Source: Hungatella hathewayi WAL-18680
GTDB taxonomy: Bacteria; Bacillota; Clostridia; Lachnospirales; Lachnospiraceae
Length of the DNA: 32,220 nucleotides
Reading direction: 5' to 3'
Assembly: GCF_000235505.1 (NCBI RefSeq)
Contig: NZ_JH379027.1
Coordinates: 2,754,762-2,786,981, forward strand
Part shown: piece by piece, positions 7,345 to 14,168 of the stretch
Layout: each line of letters starts with the position of its first letter
How positions within the stretch are numbered: position 1 is the stretch's first letter
Notes under the pieces: model-generated
The model's database searches: none
The model's input: only the letters and a program-made list of their open reading frames with translations
What the model was told of the DNA's origin: nothing
Translations under genes and position numbers: made by a program

Positions 7345-8853
7345 ATGAAAAAAGGAATCAGAAAGGCTTTATCATTATTGGCAGTTACGGGATTGCTGGC
7401 AGGCAGCATAAGCGGGTGTGCACTGCCGTCCACCAAGCAGGAAGAACCGGCGTCAGCGGCCCAGACGGAGAAGTCGTCTGAAAAAGCGGCTGAAAAACCG
7501 TCCAAGATGGAGGGGACGGGAGAAGAGATTACCCTGAGAGTCTGGGATTACTGTGACTCCACCGTAACACAGCGGGATGCCTTCCACAAGGAATTTGAGG
7601 AGAAGCATCCGGGGGTTAAGGTGGAATATACCTGCATGACACAGGATATGCTGTCGCAGTCCATCGTCACCTCGCTGTCCTCCGGGGAGGGACCGGATGT
7701 TTTCTATCTGCCGAGTACTATGACACTGGGGAAAGCGGTGGAGGAACAGATGGTGGTTCCCATCAGCGATTACATTGAGGCGGATTGGTTTGACTGCCTG
7801 ATTGACGAAGTGTTTATCGACGGTATCACCATGATTGGGGATGATTATTACGGGTTTCCGGAGCAGAAGGCCATTGCAAGCAGTCTGATGTTCTACAATA
7901 AAAATGTGCTGGATCAAGCCGGGGTGACGGAACTTCCAAAGACTTGGGATGAATTTCTGGAGGTCTGCCGTCAGGTGACGGAAAAAACCGATGCCTACGG
8001 TCTGATCGAGGGCGGCCAGCAGGCGTGGAGAATGGAAACGCTGGTCCGGACCTTTGCCCAGATTGCCGGCGCCCAGGTGGCCGGATTTGGCCGGGTGCTG
8101 ACGGTGAATGGGAAAGCGGATTTTGACTCCCAGGGCATGAAAGATACCTTCGCCTTCTTCCAGCAGCTGGTGGATGATGGCAGTCTTCATCCGGATACGG
8201 TGACCATATCGGCTCCGGTAGCCAGAGAGCGGTTTGCCCAGAATGAGGCGGCCTTCCTTGTGTCAGGGATGTTCTGTATCGCCGCATGGCAGGAGAACAA
8301 CCCGGATTTGCAGTTCGGCATCATGCCTGTTCCGACACCGGGAGCGGAGCGGAAATACTGCCAGGCCGGCGGGGATTACAGCATGAATACCTATGTGATA
8401 GCGTCCACCTCCAAACACCCGGAGATGGGAGCGGAATACTTAAAATGCATGTACAGTGAAGACTATTCCTACCAGAAATCCTGTGTCGGCGACGGCGCAT
8501 GGCTCTCCATCGTGGATGGCATTAATGATAAATATTTAACAAATGAATTGTCCAAGCAGTACTATGATATTTTGAATGAGACCACGGTGATGTACCCAAG
8601 CGCGGAGCGCCGGGATACCAAGGTCAATGATTTCTACTCCCAGGTGGTGGATGTGAAACCGGGAGCCGGAGATTTGCTCCAGGGTGTCTTCTCCAAATCC
8701 TTGCCGGATTATGAGACCGCGCTCAAAACACTGGCCGACAACTCCACCGCGGAGTGGAAGCGGGCCTGCGAGGCGGCCGGTGTCGATTACCAGCTGCTTG
8801 ATTTTACTGGCTGGGATATGTCAAGGGACTTCACACCGGAAGATTATGAATAG
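7345..8853 (+). CDS. Extracellular solute-binding lipoprotein of a sugar ABC transporter
   Basis: This 502-residue protein is the receptor of the importer whose permeases lie at the operon start. A short basic N-terminus and hydrophobic segment end in the lipobox ISGC, with the lipidated Cys25, followed by a Ser/Glu/Lys-rich linker (residues 30-53). The mature domain begins EITLRVWDYCD and has SBP_bac_1 family features such as GEGPDVFYLP and NKNVLDQAGVTELPKTWDEF. AAAGGAGAA precedes the ATG. It is the last gene before a hairpin terminator. Receptor-last order is less usual than receptor-first. The ligand cannot be predicted from the sequence. Confidence 0.92.
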   Translation: MKKGIRKALSLLAVTGLLAGSISGCALPSTKQEEPASAAQTEKSSEKAAEKPSKMEGTGEEITLRVWDYCDSTVTQRDAFHKEFEEKHPGVKVEYTCMTQDMLSQSIVTSLSSGEGPDVFYLPSTMTLGKAVEEQMVVPISDYIEADWFDCLIDEVFIDGITMIGDDYYGFPEQKAIASSLMFYNKNVLDQAGVTELPKTWDEFLEVCRQVTEKTDAYGLIEGGQQAWRMETLVRTFAQIAGAQVAGFGRVLTVNGKADFDSQGMKDTFAFFQQLVDDGSLHPDTVTISAPVARERFAQNEAAFLVSGMFCIAAWQENNPDLQFGIMPVPTPGAERKYCQAGGDYSMNTYVIASTSKHPEMGAEYLKCMYSEDYSYQKSCVGDGAWLSIVDGINDKYLTNELSKQYYDILNETTVMYPSAERRDTKVNDFYSQVVDVKPGAGDLLQGVFSKSLPDYETALKTLADNSTAEWKRACEAAGVDYQLLDFTGWDMSRDFTPEDYE

Positions 8854-8865
8854 GAAGATGGAAAG

Positions 8866-8920
8866 AGAAATACGGAAAAATACAGGCAAAATATAGACAA
8901 AATGCAGACAAATGATAGAC
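8866..8920 (+). repeat. Four to five tandem 11-bp degenerate repeats
   Basis: The untranslated stretch after the binding-protein stop is built of 11-bp units: AAAATACAGGC (8877-8887), AAAATATAGAC (8888-8898), AAAATGCAGAC (8899-8909) and AAATGATAGAC (8910-8920). A weaker unit precedes them at 8866-8876. They run directly into the terminator stem. Confidence 0.6.
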
Positions 8921-8922
8921 CG

Positions 8923-8957
8923 ATCAGGCCGGGAATGGATTTCCCAGCCTGATTTTA
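8923..8957 (+). terminator. Rho-independent terminator of the sugar operon
   Basis: The left arm at 8923-8935 pairs with 8941-8953 around a 5-nt loop, giving 12 pairs and a single C/A mismatch. The T run that follows is short (TTTTA), so termination may be incomplete. Confidence 0.7.
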
Positions 8958-8992
8958 TGCATAGGCGGGACAAAGTTTGCGCAAATTTAGTC

Positions 8993-9021
8993 TTGTGAAT
9001 CTCCCTGATTCATACTATAAT
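8993..9021 (+). promoter_or_regulatory. Promoter of the rsmD-coaD operon
   Basis: TTGTGA (8993-8998) and TATAAT (9016-9021) are separated by 17 nt, 30 nt ahead of the rsmD start. Confidence 0.7.
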
Positions 9022-9050
9022 TAAGTGAAAATTGTTTAGGAGCAAAAAGA

Positions 9051-9608
9051 ATGCGGGTAATTGCAGGCAGCGCGAGAAGGCTGAATTTGAAAACCATAGA
9101 AGGTCTGGACACCCGTCCGACCACAGACAGAATCAAAGAGACATTATTTAACATGATAAATTTAAGACTTCCGGGGAGCACGTTTTTAGATTTGTTCAGC
9201 GGGAGCGGCGGGATTGGCATTGAGGCGCTGAGCCGCGGGGCCGTGCAGGCGGTTTTTGTGGAGCAGAATCCGAAGGCGGTGGAGTGTATCCGGGAGAATT
9301 TAAGGACGACCAGGCTGGAGGAGAAGGCGGTGGTGATGGCCTGCGACGCGCTTTCGGGGTTAAAGCGGCTGGAGGGGAAGAATTACGTGTTTGACACGGT
9401 GTTCATGGACCCGCCCTATGACAGGGAGCTGGAGCGGCTGGCGCTGGAATATCTGGCGGGCTCGGAGTTGATTGATGAGAACTCCGTCATCATCGTGGAA
9501 GCTTCGCTGGCTACGGATTTTTCCTACGTGGATTCCCTGGGGTACCAGGTGACAAAGAGCAAAGAGTACAAGACCAACAAGCATGTGTTTATCACAAAAG
9601 GAGAATAA
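9051..9608 (+). CDS. rsmD: 16S rRNA (guanine(966)-N(2))-methyltransferase RsmD
   Basis: The protein has 185 residues and methylates G966 (E. coli numbering) of 16S rRNA using S-adenosylmethionine. The SAM-binding loop is [15 protein letters not shown] (residues 46-60), and the amino-methylase motif DPPY lies at 120-123. The N-terminus ([27 protein letters not shown]) is typical of RsmD/YlbH. AGGAG at 9038-9042 lies 8 nt ahead of the ATG. One base separates its stop from coaD, the same order as ylbH-ylbI in Bacillus. Confidence 0.95.
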   Translation: MRVIAGSARRLNLKTIEGLDTRPTTDRIKETLFNMINLRLPGSTFLDLFSGSGGIGIEALSRGAVQAVFVEQNPKAVECIRENLRTTRLEEKAVVMACDALSGLKRLEGKNYVFDTVFMDPPYDRELERLALEYLAGSELIDENSVIIVEASLATDFSYVDSLGYQVTKSKEYKTNKHVFITKGE

Positions 9609-9609
9609 G

Positions 9610-10101
9610 ATGTCAATAGCCGTTTATCCTGGAAGTTTCGACCCGGTGACCCTGGGTCATCTCGATATCATTGAGCGGACCGCTCGGATTATGGACAGGG
9701 TTATCATTGGAGTTTTAAATAATAATTCCAAAACTCCGTTGTTTTCTGTCGAAGAACGTGTTAATATGTTAAGGAGTGTTACTGCACATATCACCAACGT
9801 GGAAGTCCAGTCTTTTGATGGACTTTTAGTTGATTTTGTCAGGAAGAACGGAGCCAATGTCATTGTCAGAGGGCTGCGCGCCATCACGGACTTTGAGTAC
9901 GAGCTCCAGCTGTCCCAGACCAATCGGATCATTGCACCGGAGATAGATACCTTATTCCTGACTACGAACCTGAAGTATTCTTATTTGAGTTCCAGCATCG
10001 TGAAGGAGATTGCCACCTACCATGGGGATATCAGCGCCTTCCTTCCACCGGAGATACTGGAGCAGGTTGAGAAGAAGATAAACGATAAGAATCATCCGTA
10101 G
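9610..10101 (+). CDS. coaD: Phosphopantetheine adenylyltransferase
   Basis: This 163-residue protein, the usual length for the family, catalyses the penultimate step of coenzyme A synthesis (4'-phosphopantetheine plus ATP to dephospho-CoA). The nucleotidyltransferase motif TLGH (residues 14-17) sits in [12 protein letters not shown], and the C-terminal ISSSxVKE-type motif is present as SSSIVKE. The ATG at 9610 starts just after the rsmD stop, with AAGGAGAA in the last rsmD codons as ribosome binding site. An upstream in-frame ATG at 9583 would extend into rsmD and is unlikely. Confidence 0.96.
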   Translation: MSIAVYPGSFDPVTLGHLDIIERTARIMDRVIIGVLNNNSKTPLFSVEERVNMLRSVTAHITNVEVQSFDGLLVDFVRKNGANVIVRGLRAITDFEYELQLSQTNRIIAPEIDTLFLTTNLKYSYLSSSIVKEIATYHGDISAFLPPEILEQVEKKINDKNHP

Positions 10102-10122
10102 AAAGTGAGGAGATTACATAGT

Positions 10123-10698
10123 ATGAGTAGAATTGAACAGTTGATTGAGGAGATTGAGGAGTACATTGACGGCTGCAAGTTCCAGCCTTTATCCAACACC
10201 AAGATTCTGGTGAACAAGGAAGAACTGGAGGAACTGCTGGTAGAACTGCGCCTGCGGATTCCGGATGAGATTAAGAAATACCAGAAGATTATCAGCAACC
10301 AGGACGTGATTCTGAACGAGGCCAGAGCCCAGGCGGATGCCATGATTCAGGAGGCCAACGCCCAGACTAACGAGTTGGTCAACGAGCATGAGATTATGCA
10401 GAGAGCCTACGCGACGGCCAACCAGGTGGTGGAGCAGGCCAATGCCCAGGCTCAGGAGATTGTGGATGCCGCAGCCAACGACGCTTACAACATCCGTCAG
10501 AACGCCATGCAGTATACCGATGATATGTTAAACAGCCTTCAGAATATTATTGCCCACTCCATGGAGGGAGCACAGGGCAGATTTGACGCCTTTTTGTCTT
10601 CCATGCAGTCCAGCTACGATATTGTGACCAACAACCGCAACGAGCTGTCCGGCGCTATCGTCCAGGTACCTGAGGAAATGCCGCCAACAGAAGAATAA
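10123..10698 (+). CDS. Coiled-coil protein of unknown function (ATP synthase subunit b/H-like)
   Basis: This is a soluble protein of 191 residues. Most of residues 70-165 form a long Ala/Gln/Glu-rich helix with heptad character (ILNEARAQADAMIQEANAQ). It resembles the stator-type subunits of rotary ATPases and DivIVA-like coiled coils in composition only. There is no membrane anchor and no catalytic motif, so I assign no function. GTGAGGAG lies about 10 nt ahead of the ATG. It is the last gene of the rsmD-coaD operon, and its terminator lies inside the convergent ylbJ gene. The last 44 nt of the two genes overlap tail to tail. Confidence 0.8.
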   Translation: MSRIEQLIEEIEEYIDGCKFQPLSNTKILVNKEELEELLVELRLRIPDEIKKYQKIISNQDVILNEARAQADAMIQEANAQTNELVNEHEIMQRAYATANQVVEQANAQAQEIVDAAANDAYNIRQNAMQYTDDMLNSLQNIIAHSMEGAQGRFDAFLSSMQSSYDIVTNNRNELSGAIVQVPEEMPPTEE

Positions 10699-11593
10699 GG
10701 ATCAGACAGGAGACTGCGCTGTGAAGCATTTTCCACAAAATATAATGCCGGATGGATAATCCGGCTTTTTTGGCGTTCTCCGACAGGACGCTGTTGGTCT
10801 GGAAAATGCCGGACATGCCGCCAAATGCCGTCACCGCCACGATGGCCAGGGCCTGGGCGGGGCCAGTCATGTGAAAGGACAGAGACTGGATTCCGGTGGT
10901 GATTTCCACAACGCCCAGGAGGACGGCCTGGGAGGCGCCGTAATCTTTAAGAAGGGTCTGGAGGAAGCAGGCCAGGATGGAGAAGAGCATGATATAGCCG
11001 CCGATTTTCACCATCACCTCCACGGAGCTCATCATGGTTTTGTCGAAGGACAGGGCCTTGTCAGGCTTTCTTACCACTCCCTGGCAGGCGCCGTGGATGC
11101 CGTAATACCTTCTGGAGAGCAGGGACAGGGGAAGGATGGGCAGATAGAGGGCGATGAGGAGGAAGGCCATGGGGATATTGCTGGCCATACAGCCGGCCAC
11201 GTACCCTAAGAGAAACATGGGGCTTGGGTGGTTGCAGATGGACAGCAGGTAGGAGGCCTCCTGGCCGGTGATGCGGTTGTCCTCCAGAAATTCGCTGCAT
11301 GTCTTGGCGCCCATGGGATAGCCGCAGAGGAGACCGGATATCAGGATGTAGCTTCCCGCTGGCGACAGCTTCAGCACATGGGTTAACAGGGGCTTGAAGG
11401 GCCAGGTCAGCAGATGGATGGCGTCCAGGGCCACGATGACGTTGGAGCATATCATGAAGGGAAGCAGGGTGGGAAGCACGGTCTGGGACCAGAGAAGCAG
11501 GCCGTTTTTGGCGCCCTCGTATGCGAGATGGGGATGGGAGAGCAGCAGAAGGAGAATCAGGACGGCTGCCGCGCCCTGGATGGATTTTTTCAT
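10655..11593 (-). CDS. ylbJ: Sporulation integral membrane protein YlbJ-like
   Basis: This 312-residue protein has multiple membrane segments and is of the nucleoside-recognition (Gate) domain type. Typical YlbJ features are LLLWSQTVLPTLLPFMICS near the N-terminus, LLCGYPMGAKT, and TAFGGMSGIFQTNSV near the C-terminus. In Bacillus, ylbJ follows ylbH-ylbI and is needed for sporulation. Here it sits beside the same two genes but on the opposite strand. The ATG at 11593 (MKKSIQG) is preferred, although an in-frame GTG at 11599 is possible and neither has a strong ribosome binding site. Its 3' end overlaps the coiled-coil gene by 44 nt and contains that operon's terminator. Confidence 0.87.
   Translation of the reverse strand: MKKSIQGAAAVLILLLLLSHPHLAYEGAKNGLLLWSQTVLPTLLPFMICSNVIVALDAIHLLTWPFKPLLTHVLKLSPAGSYILISGLLCGYPMGAKTCSEFLEDNRITGQEASYLLSICNHPSPMFLLGYVAGCMASNIPMAFLLIALYLPILPLSLLSRRYYGIHGACQGVVRKPDKALSFDKTMMSSVEVMVKIGGYIMLFSILACFLQTLLKDYGASQAVLLGVVEITTGIQSLSFHMTGPAQALAIVAVTAFGGMSGIFQTNSVLSENAKKAGLSIRHYILWKMLHSAVSCLILILLLAAFPQVPGR
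10747..10771 (+). terminator. Terminator of the rsmD-coaD operon, inside ylbJ coding sequence
   Basis: GCCGGAT (10747-10753) and ATCCGGC (10759-10765) pair around a 5-nt loop and are followed by six T. It works only on the plus strand. Read on the minus strand it encodes ylbJ residues KKAGLSIR. Confidence 0.85.
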
Positions 11594-11619
11594 AGGCACC
11601 GGAATAAGATAGTTTATAC

Positions 11620-11649
11620 ACTATATGAGACGGGGACGATAAGATATGA
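11620..11649 (-). promoter_or_regulatory. Possible sigma-E-type promoter for ylbJ
   Basis: On the minus strand, TCATATC (11649-11643) and CATATAGT (11627-11620) are separated by 15 nt. These resemble the sigma-E -35 (ATA core) and -10 (CATAnnnT) elements. This fits a mother-cell sporulation gene, but the match is by eye. Confidence 0.35.
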
Positions 11650-12464
11650 TAGTGATTCTGATACTGATTGTGCTGCTTGCCATGTTCCAGGTGACCATGA
11701 CGGATTATCTGGTGAACAATCCGGATTTCTACCAGCTGGATGCCTACACATGGGAGAGCGATGATTTCCGTGCCCTGCAGCTGGGGGAGCTGGTTGCTTC
11801 CCTGCCGGTGGACGGAAACCTGGATTATGACATGCTTACCACCCTGATGATAGAGCAGGAATATGATTTGACGAAGTTAAAGGAGACCTCCTACCACAAG
11901 GAGCGGCTGGTGGAGCGGCGGGGGGCCGATTACCAGAAGCTGCGCCATGCCTACGAGAGCATTTTCGCGGATTTGAAATATTTCCCAATCCCGGAGAGTA
12001 CGGATGCGTCCGTGCCGGAGGTAACCTTTGAGAATGGGTGGATGGATAAGCGGACCTACGGCGGAGAGCGGGGCCATGAGGGCTGTGATATCATGGGGAC
12101 GGAGCGGGAGCGGGGCTTCTATCCGGTGCTGAGTATGAGTGACGGAGTGGTGGAGAAGGTGGGCTGGCTGGAGAAGGGCGGCTGGCGGATCGGCATCCGG
12201 GCGCCGTCGGGACTCTATCTCTACTATGCCCATCTGTACAGTTACAGCAGGGACTGGCAGGAGGGGGATGTGGTCAAGGCGGGGGAGCTGCTTGGATTTA
12301 TGGGGGATACGGGATACAGCGCCGTGGAAGGGACGGTGGGGAATTTTGACGTCCACCTCCATGTGGGCTTTTACATCAAGACGGACCACTACGATGAATT
12401 GAGCGTGAATCCCTACTGGGCGCTCCGCTATCTGGAGAAAAATAGAATAAAAGTTAAATTTTAG
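11646..12464 (+). CDS. M23 family metallopeptidase, membrane-anchored
   Basis: The protein has 272 residues. An N-terminal hydrophobic anchor (residues 1-17) lacks a clear cleavage site and is followed by a helical region. A LytM-type peptidase domain spans about 125-262. The zinc and catalytic residues are all present: His144 and Asp148 (GHEGCD), His196 (YYAHLY) and His237/His239 (HLHVGF). It is therefore probably an active cell-wall endopeptidase rather than a degenerate SpoIIQ-type scaffold. It is divergent from ylbJ, and its ATG lies inside the putative ylbJ promoter. A sporulation role is possible from position alone. Confidence 0.87.
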   Translation: MIVILILIVLLAMFQVTMTDYLVNNPDFYQLDAYTWESDDFRALQLGELVASLPVDGNLDYDMLTTLMIEQEYDLTKLKETSYHKERLVERRGADYQKLRHAYESIFADLKYFPIPESTDASVPEVTFENGWMDKRTYGGERGHEGCDIMGTERERGFYPVLSMSDGVVEKVGWLEKGGWRIGIRAPSGLYLYYAHLYSYSRDWQEGDVVKAGELLGFMGDTGYSAVEGTVGNFDVHLHVGFYIKTDHYDELSVNPYWALRYLEKNRIKVKF

Positions 12465-12481
12465 GCGGTCTACGATGGCTA

Positions 12482-12514
12482 TGTAACCGGAATGTAACCA
12501 CGTCATCTTATAAT
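12482..12514 (+). promoter_or_regulatory. Direct-repeat box and -10 element ahead of the TasA-like gene
   Basis: TGTAACC occurs at 12482-12488 and again at 12493-12499, an 11-bp period. A perfect TATAAT follows at 12509-12514 with no good -35 hexamer. Direct repeats one helical turn apart upstream of a bare -10 are typical of activator sites of OmpR/PhoB-type regulators. Confidence 0.45.
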
Positions 12515-12546
12515 AGGGGCATAAGAGGAAAGATAGGAGATGCTCA

Positions 12547-13980
12547 ATGTCTCTGTCCGGGGTGAAAAATATGAAGAAAACGACTTATCTGATAGTTTTG
12601 ACCGCCGCACTGGCGGCTCTGGCCGGCGTCGCCGGGACACTTGCATGGCTGACGGATACGGATACCGCTGCCAATGTTGTCACGACCGGCAATGTGAAGA
12701 TTGCCATTTACGAAAATGAAAAGAAGATAACAAAGAACACTGCCGACCGGTTTGACGGCGCCTGCCTGCCGGGGCAGAAACTCGACAAGCGGGTGAAGGT
12801 GGCCAACGAGGGAAAAAACAATGCCTACGTGCGGATTTCCGTCCAGAACGAGGGCGGTCTGACGCTGTCGGAGCTTGGGGCGCAGTGGGCGGAGTATCAC
12901 GGATATTACTACTACACTACGGTTCTGGACGCCGGGACGAACACCAGCGAGCTGATCACCTACGTGATGATTCCGGAGGACTGGGCCGGTGCCAACGAGG
13001 GGAAAGAGCTGAAGGTGGTCATCAATGCACAGGCCATCCAGTCGGACAATCAGGATGTGGTGGATGTGCTTCACCCCACTCTGGAGGAACTGGAGACCAT
13101 CTTTGGGTCAGCGATGATCCAGCCGGCTGAGCCGGACGGGGAGACGGAGACAGACCCTGGTTCGGAGCCAAATCCGGATGAGACGACAAAGCCGGATGAG
13201 ACGACAGAGCCAGGTCAGAAGGTGATGGAGTGGCTTCAGGAGCAGTTGAACACCTCCGGAAGCACGGTGCAGACCATTCTCACCAGAGTGACGGAGAGTC
13301 TTGACTCCACGGGGCCAAACTACGCGAAAGAGATAGAGAAAGCGCTGCAGGAGGCAGGTATCGAGGAGCCGGAGACGGATTACAGCTGGCAGATTCGCCG
13401 GGAGGCGGACGGAAGCGGCACCATCTACTGGGTGGATGGCAGCAATATCAATGATAACGAGGCCGGCGATATTGTGAGCGCGCTTCGTTACAATACAAAA
13501 ATCGGAGTTGTGGAAGGTTCCAGGGACATGATTATCTACTCCAAGATTGTGCTGGACAGCAAAAATGTACCACAGGTTGTCAACTATCTGGTTCCCTACG
13601 AGCCGGAGTTGGAAGACCAGACAGGGATTCTGTGGCTGGCCAAAAACATGGTGGCTAACAGCACGCTGAACCAGTATTTTGGAGCCACGGGAGCGAGAAC
13701 TATGGATTCTAGCGGCGTCAACTTTGGAAAACCGGTATCCTCCGCGTTGACGGCGGAGACGGGACTGTCATCCGACAGCTTCCTCTGGAAAATAGAGAGA
13801 CCGGCGACAGATAAGTCCTGCAATTTCTACTGGGCGGATGTGAACCCGGAGGAGTGCCAGACTGGAGCGTGGGTGACTGCGGTGCGCTACAACGGTTATA
13901 CCGGTGAATTGACCGAGGGCCAGTGCCAGATAGCGGCGGACGGCAATGGGAAAAAACTGGGAGCATTTCAGGCAGACTAA
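12547..13980 (+). CDS. Exported TasA/CalY-like protein with two C-terminal repeat modules
   Basis: The protein has 477 residues. The N-terminus (membrane segment then GTLAWLTDTDTAANVVTTGNV, residues 30-50) is the hallmark of camelysin/TasA-type proteins processed by a SipW-like signal peptidase. A beta-rich domain runs to about 190, followed by an acidic Pro/Thr linker containing the repeated DETTKP/DETTEP. Two homologous modules of about 77 residues follow (251-327 and 384-460). They share the pattern DSxGxNxxKxxxxAL, then W-I-R, (Y/F)YW-D, A-RYN and EG. The ATG at 12547 has AGGAG 7 nt upstream. The ATG at 12571 (MKKTTYL) also has a ribosome binding site (GGGGTGA) and gives a more usual signal peptide. 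No sipW-like gene lies in the window. Confidence 0.75.
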   Translation: MSLSGVKNMKKTTYLIVLTAALAALAGVAGTLAWLTDTDTAANVVTTGNVKIAIYENEKKITKNTADRFDGACLPGQKLDKRVKVANEGKNNAYVRISVQNEGGLTLSELGAQWAEYHGYYYYTTVLDAGTNTSELITYVMIPEDWAGANEGKELKVVINAQAIQSDNQDVVDVLHPTLEELETIFGSAMIQPAEPDGETETDPGSEPNPDETTKPDETTEPGQKVMEWLQEQLNTSGSTVQTILTRVTESLDSTGPNYAKEIEKALQEAGIEEPETDYSWQIRREADGSGTIYWVDGSNINDNEAGDIVSALRYNTKIGVVEGSRDMIIYSKIVLDSKNVPQVVNYLVPYEPELEDQTGILWLAKNMVANSTLNQYFGATGARTMDSSGVNFGKPVSSALTAETGLSSDSFLWKIERPATDKSCNFYWADVNPEECQTGAWVTAVRYNGYTGELTEGQCQIAADGNGKKLGAFQAD

Positions 13981-14002
13981 ATGATTTTGATAGCAGATGA
14001 GA

Positions 14003-14044
14003 GCGGCAGGTTTTGAATTTACGAAACCTGCCGCCTTTTTATTT
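14003..14044 (+). terminator. Terminator of the TasA-like gene
   Basis: GCGGCAGGTTT (14003-14013) pairs perfectly with 14024-14034 over 11 bp around a 10-nt loop, followed by CTTTTTATTT. Confidence 0.9.
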
Positions 14045-14120
14045 AGAGGAGTGGTGCGGTGCCGGGAGACGGCGGAGTTTGTGCCGTCCACTCTTTGCTC
14101 TGGAATTATGGCAGGGTTTG

Positions 14121-14129
14121 TGATACAAT
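14121..14129 (+). promoter_or_regulatory. Extended -10 promoter element
   Basis: TGATACAAT combines a TGn extension with a five-of-six TATAAT match, 40 nt before the methyltransferase start. No convincing -35 hexamer is visible. Confidence 0.45.
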
Positions 14130-14168
14130 TACATAATTGAAAACTTGTAATCAGACTGGAGAGAGATT

